From: Desmodesmus armatus
Lineage: Eukaryota; Chlorophyta; Chlorophyceae; Sphaeropleales; Scenedesmaceae
Direction: 5' to 3'
Assembly (NCBI GenBank): GCA_007449985.2
Contig: VIIQ02000141.1
Coordinates: 1-64,000, forward strand
DNA length: 64,000 bases
Positions within the stretch are counted from its first letter, which is position 1; each line of letters opens with the position of its first letter. Shown in pieces: positions 1 to 9,773 of the stretch. The position numbers and the translations under genes were made by a program. The notes beneath the pieces were generated by a model that was not told where the DNA came from, ran no database searches, and saw only the letters and a list, made by a program, of their open reading frames with translations.

Positions 1-1620
1 GGCATGCAACGTCGTCAGTCATCAGCTTGTCCTGGTTTTCAGTTCAATTGGCTGTTGGCAGTTTGTCAGGCTGATGAACAATGCACTGCCCAAGCCTTCC
101 CACAGTGTCTGGCACAAAGCAGGGGAGTGAGCTGAGCCCCCTCTTGTTCGGCCTGTTTATGAGTTGCTGCATTACCTGATCAGGCTCAAGTTGCCGGGGC
201 AGGGCCAGTGCTGAGTGGACTTAAGGTGCCTGACGTGATGTATGCTGACGACGTGGGGTTGCTCACTTCGAGGCCTGCGAGATACAGCAGATCGTGGATG
301 TGCTTGATGTCTTCTGCACATTGTTGATATGGAGGTGAACCTTGCGCCGCACAAGACTTGTGTCGTGTGTTTCCGCCCGCAACACTTGAGGGTGCCTGCA
401 GGGGTTTCGCCTTGTGTTTCGGGCCGTGAAATTGCGCTGCAATCAGAGTACGTGTATCTGGGCGTGCGTGTGCATGCCACTCGGGGGCTTCTGGGGGCGT
501 CGGACGCGCTGGCAGTTTCCGGCAGCAAAGCCATGCATGCCATGCTGACGCGCTGTCGTCGGGCTTGCCTCACCCAGTTTGACATCAAGTGCAGAATGTT
601 TGATATTTTGGTCGAGCCTGTGTTGTCATATGCGTCGCATATCTGGGCCCGGCAATGTTTGTGAAGCGCCTGCACTCCGCACCGTACGACACACAAGCCG
701 AGAGTGTGCACACTCGTTCCTGAGGATCATGACAGGATCCATCAAAGGGGTTGCCAAGGATGTATTATACCGGACCTGCACCGCATTCCGTCATGTACCA
801 CTGGGTAGTCCTGGCTGCGCGGTGGTGGACCAAGCTGTCGGATTCGCGTGATGAGGAGCCCAGGTCACTGGCCAGTTGTGTGTGGCGCGAGACGTTATGT
901 TTGGCCTTGGATGGCTGTCAGCGTTGCTGGTCGTATGGTGTGTTGCACACTATGTCTGGCTTGCAGCTCCTTGATAGTAGCTGGCGGCAGCAGCCTTTGG
1001 AGTGGGTGTTGCAGCAGCGGTGGCAGGAGTCAGCTGTGCAGGCTGCCTTGGCTGGCCTGTTCCGTGATAGGTGGCAGGGTCTTACAGAAGGCAGCCCTCG
1101 CACTGCACCGTCTGCCGGCATTCACAGGCTTACACACCATGCATGGGTATACCCTCTTGACCCTGGCTTTGATCCTTTCTCTAGAGACCATGCAGCCCCG
1201 CATATGAAGTTGTGCTTGTCTTTCAACTTGGCACAAAACCTGGCGCAGTTGCGTGTTGGCTCTGCACATCTTGAAATTGAGCAGGGTCGCAAGCGTAGGG
1301 AGTCTGTCCCAAGGGCGGATCGCATCTGTCGTTTGTGCTCTGGTCAGGACGCTTCGCTGGCCAACCGCGCTGCTGTGCTGGCCCGTACTGGCACCAGCAA
1401 CAATGTTGAAGATCTAAAGCACTTCATTCTTGAATGTCCCGTGTATGATGATCTGCGCACCGCCTGCCCAGCCTTTGCTGACCCGGCTTCAGTCCAGTTG
1501 GGTGACCAAGATTGTGTTGCTACTGTGTTTCAACATGCCGAACAGTCGGCCCTGGCACACACTTTGTACAAAATGAAAGTGCGCAGAGCACGCTTGCTTG
1601 GCCTTACTATGGGTATTTGA
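1..1620 (+). mobile_element. Degenerate non-LTR retrotransposon (LINE) reverse transcriptase 3' end
   Basis: This is the 3' part of a LINE-type ORF2, broken into three frames. Seen directly: an RT motif reading GSELSPLLFGLF at 123-158 (frame 3), the catalytic MYADD box at 238-252 (frame 1), an RT-thumb-like stretch with VYLGV and SYASHIW at about 329-664 (frame 2), and a C-terminal open stretch at 751-1620. The last stretch ends with a Cys/His cluster (CRLC, then HFILEC about 110 nt downstream) of the kind that follows RT in many plant and algal LINEs. The frame changes and stops show the copy is dead. The 5' end, with any endonuclease domain, lies outside the window. No poly(A) tail or target-site duplication was recognised at the 3' edge. 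Confidence 0.82.
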
Positions 1621-1878
1621 CTGACTTTGTTCTGTTTCTTGTGTCCACACTGGTATAGTTGCCTGCCCTCATCTCTGCACACAATAGGTTCCTAGCATGG
1701 CTGGCACTTGCTGCATTCTGGTGGTTCTGCCTTCTTGGTCAACCCGGTGTAGGTGGTGCAAACCACCGCAGGGGAGACAACTTATGAGGTTGACCTGGCT
1801 CGATCCTGTGGCAATGCCATTGTTGTTTGGCGAAAATGTCCATGTAACATACTCCCCCCATTATGCTGCATTCCAACC
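1621..1878. other. Intergenic spacer between LINE remnant and lamin-tail gene
   Basis: No gene is recognised here. The stretch holds the 3' flank of the retrotransposon and, on the minus strand, the presumed 3' UTR of the lamin-tail-like gene. Confidence 0.5.
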
Positions 1879-3956
1879 TCAAAAGCCAGTGCAGGTCAAG
1901 GTGAGCTGTGCTGGCACAGGCAATGCCTGCAACAAAACGCGGGTAATCACTAGTGTTGGACACTTACAGTGTAGGGGCCAGCACAGGGACACCAACGGCA
2001 GGTGTGCGGCAGGCTCGGTGCTTGCGGGTGTCATGGGCATAGCAGCGGCGGCAGCAGGCTGGGAGCCGAAGAACCACCAGGCAGGTCGAGCACAAACTGC
2101 TGCTGGGGCAGCTGGGGCCGCGTAGGCGGGGTCACTGGCGGCTGTCAGTTGCTGGTCGAGGCCGGTGGACTGTAGGCAGGCGGCAGCATGGCAACGCAAG
2201 TTAGTTGATGCCTGAGATGCAGCAGTATAGCTTCAGCACGCATTTGAACAACCCACGATCACCTTACATAAGTCGTATGACTTCACCAGAAAGTCCCTTG
2301 TTGAGCAGCGCAGTAGTGAATAGCTAGGTGCCCTGCAATGCCACTGTCCAAATGCATACTATGGGGTCCCCAATACGTGGTCAGGCAAGACTCTCACTGG
2401 TCGTGACAAATGCAGCCAACAACGTCTGCTTGTTGAAAGGCAGAAGCCTGGTGCATGCAGCCTACCTGCAGTGCGAGCAGGAGGGTCTCGTAGTTGCCCA
2501 GGCTCTTAAGCACATCAACCACGTTGCTGCCAGCAGGGACGCGCACGGCAGTGTCACCACCGGCAGGCACGTGAATCTGCACAGTAGCCAGGCAGCCAGC
2601 GGAAGAGGGGCGGTGAGCAGAGCGCGCAAGAGCACACTGTGTGGCACACAGTTTGTACTCAGTACAGACAGATGCATGCCGCCAGAGCAGCTAGTCTCGG
2701 CTTCGGACTGCTCACTGATCAAGGTCACATGCAGTCACAGAGAATCACAGGCAGTGACAAGGAGTCACACGGGTGTTTACAAGGAACCACTGGCGGAAGA
2801 CTTAGCCAGGGTCACACATGCTGTTGGAATTCGTTCCAAAGGCAGTAACAAGGTGTTACAGGCAGTCACAAGCAATGATAGACCACGAAACTCCCCTGAC
2901 GCCTTTGCCGCTCACCTGTGTGCCCTGGGCTGCGTTGTCCCAGATCATCCTGGACTTGGCGTTATTCTCATAGTCCCTCAGGTCACAGAGCCACTGCATG
3001 CAGACAAACAGGCAGCAGTGCATATGTGTGAGCATATGACATGCGGATATGCTGATTAGGTCTTCCCCCCACTGCGCAGAGGTTTCTTGCCAGATTGTAT
3101 GGTGCGTGCTGACACACCTCGAGCTTTTGGTCGCATGATTGTGAATGTGACCCTATGCAGTGGCAGCCGTTGCGCCCTGCTGACCCTGAACTTTGTTTGC
3201 ATTGATTGCAAACCCGTCAAGGAAGAATGCATAGCAGCAACTCACGTTTCGCTCAGATTGAAGGTGAAGCCGCAGGGGTTCCTCTCGCTCCTGGGGGTGA
3301 ACACCAGGGAGCCACCAGCGGGCAGTGTGCCGTTGGGCCTGCAGCGCACGTTGTCAGCGATGTACAGCACCTCACCACCGGCAGTAGAGTTTTCGCCCAG
3401 GTGCAGCCTCCATCCTGTGACGTTGGCAAGCTGCCCTCCATTGTTGCGGATGACGATCTTGGGCTCCCCCATCCCGGGGGCTGGGCTGGGGGTCACGCTC
3501 TCAATGATGACAGTGGCGGGTGACAGCGCGGACTGGTCGCAGTTGAGACCAGACTGGGGAGGGAAGGGAGGGGGCAGCGGCGGGGTGAAGCAGCAGAACA
3601 GCAGAGAGTGCGAGGGTCAGCCAGCAGTGTTGGACCCTCGGGAGACTAGGAAAGCATAGTGATGTTGATGAATGTATCTATCTGTCACAAGCATATGCAG
3701 AAAACGCACTGGAGAGCCAAATGCACGACTGGGAACGTGCGGTGGCAGTTGGATGGCAGTGCACACAAAGCCAAGCACAGCAAACGCTACTGCCGAGGAG
3801 AAAACTCACCCCTTGGCCTGCTCCGGTGCCATTACCACCGGCTGCCACTCCTTGCTGGAGCTGTGTAAGGAACCCGCTGGCAGGTGCCTGAGCGGACGCG
3901 CTGGCACACAGCAGCGCGATCGCGCACACCAACAAACACGGTCTGCTGAGCTGCAT
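1879..3956 (-). CDS. Secreted lamin-tail-domain-like protein, five exons
   Basis: The model joins 3956-3810, 3553-3246, 2976-2916, 2576-2466 and 2169-1879 on the minus strand; all junctions are GT/AG with matching phase and give about 305 residues. The protein opens with a clear secretion signal (MQLSRPCLLVCAIALLCASA, cleavage near residue 22). Exons 2-4 carry a beta-rich stretch of about 130 residues with the lamin-tail hallmarks: alternating hydrophobics followed by NNGG, then TGWRLHL, LPAGGSLVF, a late CGFTF and a terminal IWDNAAQG. In other organisms LTD modules occur in lamins and in secreted proteins, often near nucleases or phosphoesterases; no catalytic domain is visible here. The last exon is Ala/Pro/Cys-rich and is the least certain part: a GTAAGT-like sequence inside it could be another donor. 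A palindromic TATA-like CTATATAG lies at 4207-4214, and a 5'-UTR intron (about 4094-3980) is plausible. Confidence 0.72.
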
Positions 3957-4206
3957 CTTGGTTGACAGCAGAGGGCTTCCTGCGAGACACAGAATAAACG
4001 GGCGCTGAACTCGTGTCAGATGCCTCCAGATGCCGATGAGCCGGATGGAGCACGTCTGGCCAAACAATAGCACCGATGTTTGGATACACCTTACCTGCTT
4101 GTCTGTTGTGTCTGTGGTGCAGTTTGTAAGGGGTGCAAAGGGGGACGGGATGATCAGTCGCGTAGAGCTGTTGGCCTCGGCTTGGCGCAATTGCTGCCGA
4201 TCACAG

Positions 4207-4214
4207 CTATATAG
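4207..4214 (-). promoter_or_regulatory. TATA-like box upstream of lamin-tail-like gene
   Basis: CTATATAG lies about 250 nt upstream of the ATG at 3956 on the minus strand. A likely UTR intron (donor GTAAGG at about 4094, acceptor CGCAG ending at 3980) puts the transcript start close to this box. It is a motif match only. Confidence 0.4.
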
Positions 4215-4738
4215 AGCGGAGAAAGCGACAACTGTTGGGAGAGGATGTGCATGTAGCAACCCCCCGGCGACGGGTGGTTGCACCGTCGGTTGACATTCAC
4301 CGTTTTGTCAACTCTCCAACAAGGAGCTTCGACTCACCAGCTGCTGCGATTTCTTGAGTTGATATGGCCTTAGTTCAAATTGGTCTACTATGCAGTCGCT
4401 TTTTTGATGCTGCCTATCATCACTTCTCTCGCTGGCCATCCATGATCACCTGTCTGTTGTTTTGGGCAGCAACAATTTCAAAGTTGTACAGGAGCAGGCG
4501 GGCATGTGCGCCCGCAGGTCATTCGAGGGAGGGAGGGGTCATTCACAGGATGGAGGGGTGATGCTGGTGCCTCCTGGAGTTGGGGGGGATTGACTTGGGT
4601 TGGAAGAAATGCCAAGCCCCTCTGCTGCCTTCGCATGGTCGGCTGTGCCATGGGCAGCAAAGTGAATGCCCTGCTTTGCATAGGTGTTCTCAGGATGACC
4701 TTTTCGTCGAAAAGCTAGATTCGATAGGGTCAGGAGGG
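4215..4738. other. Intergenic, promoter side of lamin-tail gene
   Basis: No coding sequence is supported. Open frames here continue into low-complexity sequence and have no recognisable protein content. Confidence 0.5.
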
Positions 4739-5110
4739 TTCCCCTCCCCTCCCCTCCCCTCCCCTCCCCTCCCCTCCCCTCCCCTCCCCTCCCCTCCCCT
4801 CCCCTCCCCTCCCCTCCCCTCCCCTCCCCTCCCCTCCCCTCCCCTCCCTCCCCTCCCCTCCCCTCCCCTCCCCTCCCCTCCCCTCCCCTCCCCTCCCCTC
4901 CCCTCCCCTCCCCTCCCCTCCCCTCCCCTCCCCTCCCCTCCCCTCCCCTCCCCTCCCCTCCCCTCCCCTCCCCTCCCCTCCCCTCCCCTCCCCTCCCCTC
5001 CCCTCCCCTCCCCTCCCCTCCCCTCCCCTCCCCTCCCCTCCCCTCCCCTCCCCTCCCCTCCCCTCCCCTCCCCTCCCCTCCCCTCCCCTCCCCTCCCTCC
5101 CCTCCCCTCC
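4739..5110. repeat. (CCCCT)n pentanucleotide satellite
   Basis: About 370 bp of near-perfect CCCCT units, with interruptions near 4847 and 5094 where one C is missing. It then grades into imperfect C/T-rich sequence up to about 5400. The minus strand is GGGGA repeated, a sequence able to form G-quadruplexes. Long open frames through it (repeated PSPPL or RGGEG) arise from the repeat and are not genes. Confidence 0.95.
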
Positions 5111-5410
5111 CCCCTCTTCTCCTCATCTCCTCCCCTCCCCCTCCCCCCTCTTCTCCCCCCTCCCCCCCCCCCCTCTTCTCCTCTTCTCCTCCCCTGCCAG
5201 CCCCCTCTCTCCCCCCTCCCCTCCCCCTCTTCTCCTCTTCTCCTCCCCTGCCATCCCCCTCTTCTCCCCCTCCCCCTCTCTACCCCTCCTCTCCCTCGTC
5301 TCCTCCCCTCCCCTCCCCTCCCCTCCCCCTCTTCTTCCCAGAAGATGATCTTCCTGTCCCCTACCTCTTCCTCTCCCCTCCCTCTTCCCTCCCCTCCCTC
5401 TTCATGTCCC
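5111..5410. repeat. Imperfect C/T-rich low-complexity tract
   Basis: A degenerate continuation of the CCCCT satellite with CTCTTCTCC variants and poly-C runs. Longer sub-repeats are visible, such as a unit containing CTCCTCCCCTGCCA that occurs twice at about 5185-5255. Confidence 0.85.
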
Positions 5411-5417
5411 CACTCTT

Positions 5418-5620
5418 CTGGCCAGACCGCCATGCATGTCTGCATGCTACAAGAAGCAGTAACCTTGTGCTGAGATGGAGTGCCCAGCAGCGTGTCGAGG
5501 CCTTCTGGCCAGACCGCCATGCATGTCTGCATGCTACAAGAAGCAGTAACCTTGTGCTGAGATGGAGTGCACAGCAGCGTGTCGAGGCCTTCTGGCCAGA
5601 CCGCCATGCATGTCTGCATG
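5418..5620. repeat. 87-bp tandem repeat, about 2.3 copies
   Basis: CTGGCCAGACCGCCATGCAT starts at 5418, 5505 and 5592, giving an exact period of 87 bp. The first two units are almost identical; the third is partial and diverges after about 40 bp. A period of 87 is a multiple of three, so it stays open in one frame, but nothing else suggests a gene. Confidence 0.9.
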
Positions 5621-6603
5621 CTGCACAGGGAGAGTGGACAGCAAAGGATCTGCGCAGCTGGAATGTTGCGCATGCAGCCCTTCAACACAGCTTTTGTGCC
5701 TGTGTTTGATCTGCAGGAGCGTTGCTGATGTGTGGTGCTAGCTGTGGAGGTTCAGTGTGGCTACTTCCATGAGCATTCTCGAAGGAGTAACGCGAAGCGT
5801 TCTCCGGAGAGCCTGTCCCCCTGCTAAACCCGTCGTCGGGGCACAAGGAATGACGTTACATAGCAAAACGTGAGCCGCTGGCTACCACTGCTTGTCAATG
5901 TACTCGGTTGTCGACCTAATGAAGCCGGATGGGGTCAGCTAGGTCTCGGAATCCCCCCACACGACAAAAAAGCCCGGTCAACAAAACAAGCGTGGTTAAT
6001 TGGGGGCATGTAGCATGTCAATACAGCATTCGATGCATCGAACTAATTGTCTGAGGGCTGCACACGCCGATCCCCGACGTTGACCCATTCACTGACGTTG
6101 TGCCACGTGTCAAGCAGGCGATGCCTGATGCTGCTGGCGAGGCTTCGGTGGTACCCTCGACACACACAAAAAGTTGCATGTTTTGTCCTGTCGGCAATGG
6201 CACCAGGCCCCTCACCTCATAAACATGATTATGACTGCCTAGTGAAACACGTCACATTGGGCTGGCGATGGCACTGCTGGAAAAAAATGCAATTGGCCAA
6301 CATCAATGACAGGGGAGGTGCAAGGTGCAAGGTACATCAGGAACAGGGCAGCCTGACGTGGGCTGATAAATGTTGCATGGAGTTGTGAAGTCGGGCGCAG
6401 TGGCGCTTCTTGCGTTGAGGCAGGTGTTTCTGCCAGGCAACTGCCTAGGCAACTGCTTTTAGGTCGGTAGCGCACCAGCATTCAAGCACACAGCCATGCA
6501 TGCAGCCAGCAAGTGGTCACTGTAACAGGGCAACATCATTATATATCCCAGTCAGAAGAAAGCAAACCTGGACGATGTTACACAGGCACTCGCCCTGCCA
6601 CTC
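5621..6603. other. Gene-free spacer
   Basis: About 1 kb without convincing coding sequence on either strand. The right part should include the 3' UTR of the membrane-protein gene that ends at 6604. No tRNA fold or transposon end was recognised. Confidence 0.5.
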
Positions 6604-9395
6604 TCACGCCATGCAGACAGCAGTGGCCGTGACAAACGTTTTGTTCTCGTCAATGGCAGCGCACGCGTGCCCCAACCGTGACGTGCCTGCACCACTCCCT
6701 GGCCTGCTGCTACTGCTGCTGCCGTCCCCACCCTCACCACCCCCAGCAACCCCTCCCTTCTCCGCCTCAACCCCAACCCTGTGCAAGGGCAGGGATGGAA
6801 CCGTGACAGCGCTGCTGGGCCGCCCACGAGCACTATTAGGCTTGCTGCCGCTGCTGTTGTTGTTGTTGTTGTTGTTGTTGTTGGCCGTGCTGCTGCGCCT
6901 GCTGGCAATGCTCGCCCTGCGGCTGGCCAGTTTGGCACTCCTGCTGCATCCCAGGGTCCCACATGCACCCCCAGCAGACTCCGGTGTGCTGAGCTGTGAG
7001 CGCTGCTCAGGCTGCTGCACCCGCCGCTGCACAACTAGCCCCGGTACCAACAGCAAACTGAGCGCATCTCCTGCAGACTCGTGCACCGAGAGGTGTGCAG
7101 CGTCCAACACCGCTGCTGTCGTTGCCGTCCTACCCATCTTCCACAGCTGCTCAATGCTGACTGCTGGCGCCCTGAACTGCTGCCACCGCTGCTGCTGCGC
7201 ATGCTGGTGGTTGCGCAGCTGGCCGATGCTGTTGTTCAGCTGCCCATGCCCCTCCAGCTGCCCACCCCAGCTACTGAGGAAGAAAGCACCAGGGGGTTGA
7301 TGCGGCAGCGGCAGTGCACCACCACCCTCCAAAAGGCTACCCCTCCAAGGTCCTGTAGCAGCGTGGTGAGCGGCTGGGCTGCGGCCGCTGCTGCTGCAGC
7401 CGCCAGCTGTGCTGGGTGGGCTGCCGCCCTGCTGCTGCTGCTGCTGCCAGGTGCCGCCTGGAACTGAGGGGCCCAACAGGTCGTTGGGATGGTAGTGACT
7501 GTACCCTGCTAGGTGTATGTCTGCGTGGCATCAAGAAACAACACCACAGGGGGTGACTTGCTGTTGGCGAGGGCTGTTGCTGTTGAGCAATGTACATGTG
7601 TTCAGACGCTTGCATGTGCATAGAGCCCGCTGCTTGATCTGTTGCAGTAACTCTTCCTGCTGCAAGTGCTATGCGCAGCATCCATCCGATGAATGGATGA
7701 TTGGGGCTGGGCACAAGCTGGCAGAGACAAGGACTTGCAACACAGCGCTCGCGCACAGCTCTCATGTGCAACTAGCCGTCATTGCCCAGCACATACACAA
7801 CACATCACTAGTGAGCAGGGCTGACCCCTCTTCCCCACATCACACCCACCAGGTAGTGTGATGCCCTGTTGTTCCTGCTGCTGCGGCAGGTTCAATGGCG
7901 GCACGCCAGTCCGCTGCTTGGCTGGGCGCGGGGTGACATGCGCCAGCGCTGCCTGGAACTCCTGCTGCTGCTTCAGAGCCTCTGCTGTTTTCACCAGGAT
8001 GTGCCCGGGCGGCAGCAGGCTGGCAAACTTGAGCCCTGTCACCAGCATCAGCACGACAGCAATAACAACACCAACTGCCTTATAAGCCATGTTTTGCAAA
8101 CCAGCACCAGCATACAGGAGACTGCACGCAACCCACCAGCTGCACAGCTGCAGAATGACATGCTGCAACATACTGCGTGCTTTCACACAGCTCACCCAAA
8201 GGGGATGGCTCCGGCGAGGCACTGCCTCCGTAGAGCCCCGCGTGCTGCTGCTGCAGCAGCCCGTCATCTTCTGCCTGCTGCAGGCTCCCCGGCAAGTCAG
8301 CAAAGCCCGCCTGTGCTAGCTCAAACACACCCGCTGCTGCACGCATGCGGCGCTGTCGGCTGGTCAGGCCACGACCGATGCTGCTGCTGCCTGCGGCGTC
8401 ACCTTGTGCTGAGCCTGCGCATGTGTGGCGAGACAGATTGATCAGGTAACAGTGAGCACCTGTGTATGCGAGGACTGGACCCTGTGAGAGGTTCAGCACC
8501 TTTTGTCAGCAGGCTTCCAGCAGCAGTAACTCGCATGTGAGTGCAGCAAGTGTGAGTGTCTGCAGGCTGGCTCGTGCCTCTGCACTCTTGCATGCTGCCA
8601 GCTGCTTGGGCAACAGGCTTATTGCAAGCCAAGGAGTAAAGCCCCACCTGCGGTCTTCAGGATCCCAGCACTTGCCAGCCGGCCGTTTGATGCAGCCCCT
8701 GTTGTGGCAGAGCTGCTAGGACGGTTGCCTGCTGCCTGGCTGCTGCTGCTGGCACCGGGCTTATGTGGCCTAAGGCTGCAGCACATGAGGCGCAGGAAGT
8801 CAGACAGGTCCGCCAGCCCCAGGGTGTCCAGCAGCACCTGCAGGACAACCAACATGCTGGTTGGTGTCATACTGATGTAGCACATGCAGGTAAACCAAAC
8901 ATGTCAGGGATCTGAGGGAGGGTACTCCAGGGGGTCATGGGGGCTACCGACACACAGACACATGCGCGCCAGCCTCATGGTGCCTGACAGCTACTGACAA
9001 CGGCCTTAGTGGTGGTGAATCATCGTGTACAGCGATGCTGGTAGGTTGACAGGCGTTGAGGGGTGTGTATGCAACATTACCTGCAGGTTTTGGAAGTGCT
9101 GGGGGGTGAGTTTGCACGCGTGGCGCACCACCTCCTTGCTGGCGTCTGGGTCCAGGACTGACAGCATGTGCACTGTGCTGGCCAGCTGGTGGCACTGAGT
9201 AAGCAGCACATCGTCTATGGCCCCTGTGCCTGACTTGACACCCAGGTTGAGGCACCGTAGGGTGGGCCACTCCTTCTCCAGCACCTTGCACAACTGTGAG
9301 AACGCTGTCTTGGCCCTGGCTGCTGGAGAGACCTTGTACTTGCTGTGAGGTATGGGTGGCTTTCTTTCTGGTCTATGAGACTTGTCATCTACCAT
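6604..9395 (-). CDS. Uncharacterised single-pass membrane protein with poly-Asn and Ser-rich tail
   Basis: The model joins 9395-9081, 8837-8648, 8414-8174, 8121-7850 and 7463-6604 on the minus strand, about 625 residues, with phases closing at every junction. The exon 3 donor (GTATGT rather than an upstream GTGAGC) was chosen because only it fits exon 4. The N-terminal 160 residues look globular and helical (for example VLLDTLGLADLSDFLRLMCC). One strongly hydrophobic helix follows in exon 4 (VGVVIAVVLMLVTGLKFASL) and is probably a membrane span. The C-terminal 286 residues are low-complexity: a poly-Gln start, Arg/Ser-rich repeats, nine Asn from a GTT repeat, and Gly/Ser runs. I do not recognise the family. 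The gene lies in tandem downstream of the ADP-ribosylglycohydrolase-like gene, with a 378-bp gap. Confidence 0.62.
6855..6883. repeat. (GTT)n microsatellite coding for poly-Asn on the minus strand
   Basis: Nine to ten TTG/GTT units lie inside the last exon of the membrane-protein gene. Read on the minus strand they are AAC codons, giving an Asn run. Confidence 0.9.
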
Positions 9396-9773
9396 TGTGC
9401 TGATGCTGGTTTAGCTGCTGCATGCCCCTCTCTCCTGTCCTGCTGAGGTGGACAGACCGAAAGCAACGCTGGAATGCAGCAAGCTGAGCAAAGGAGATGT
9501 ATTTGCAGAACGATTTTTTATCTCAAGATAGCTGGGGCAATGGCTCAAATCAACGGCACTGTTCTGTGGAGCCCGCTAACACACATGAACAGGATGTGCG
9601 CTGCAAATCGACCCTGTCGATAGTTTTTACTCGTACATAAAAGGCAATGTGTAACTCTCTCTCTCTTTGAAATGAGACAATGCGTACTGTCACAGCCAGT
9701 GACATGGGATGACTAACCACACTGTACAGCCAAGACCAAAATCCTGTGAGCCTACAGCAAGCCTCCCACGTCC
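9396..9773. promoter_or_regulatory. Intergenic region between tandem minus-strand genes
   Basis: 378 bp between the stop of the ADPRH-like gene (9774) and the ATG of the membrane-protein gene (9395). It must hold the 3' UTR of the first and the promoter of the second. No clear TATA box was seen. Confidence 0.4.

Noticed and set aside
5418..5620. CRISPR-like array of 87-bp units
   Set aside because: Units are directly adjacent without unique spacers and the DNA is eukaryotic; it is an ordinary tandem repeat.
4539..5688. Very long open frames on both strands (repeated SPPLP or RGGEG)
   Set aside because: They are produced by the CCCCT satellite, which has no stop in any frame; no start context, intron pattern or conserved ends.
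6500..7476. Plus-strand frames rich in Leu/Ala/Cys
   Set aside because: They are antisense to the Ser/Gln-rich last exon of the membrane-protein gene and arise from its CAG/GTT repeats.
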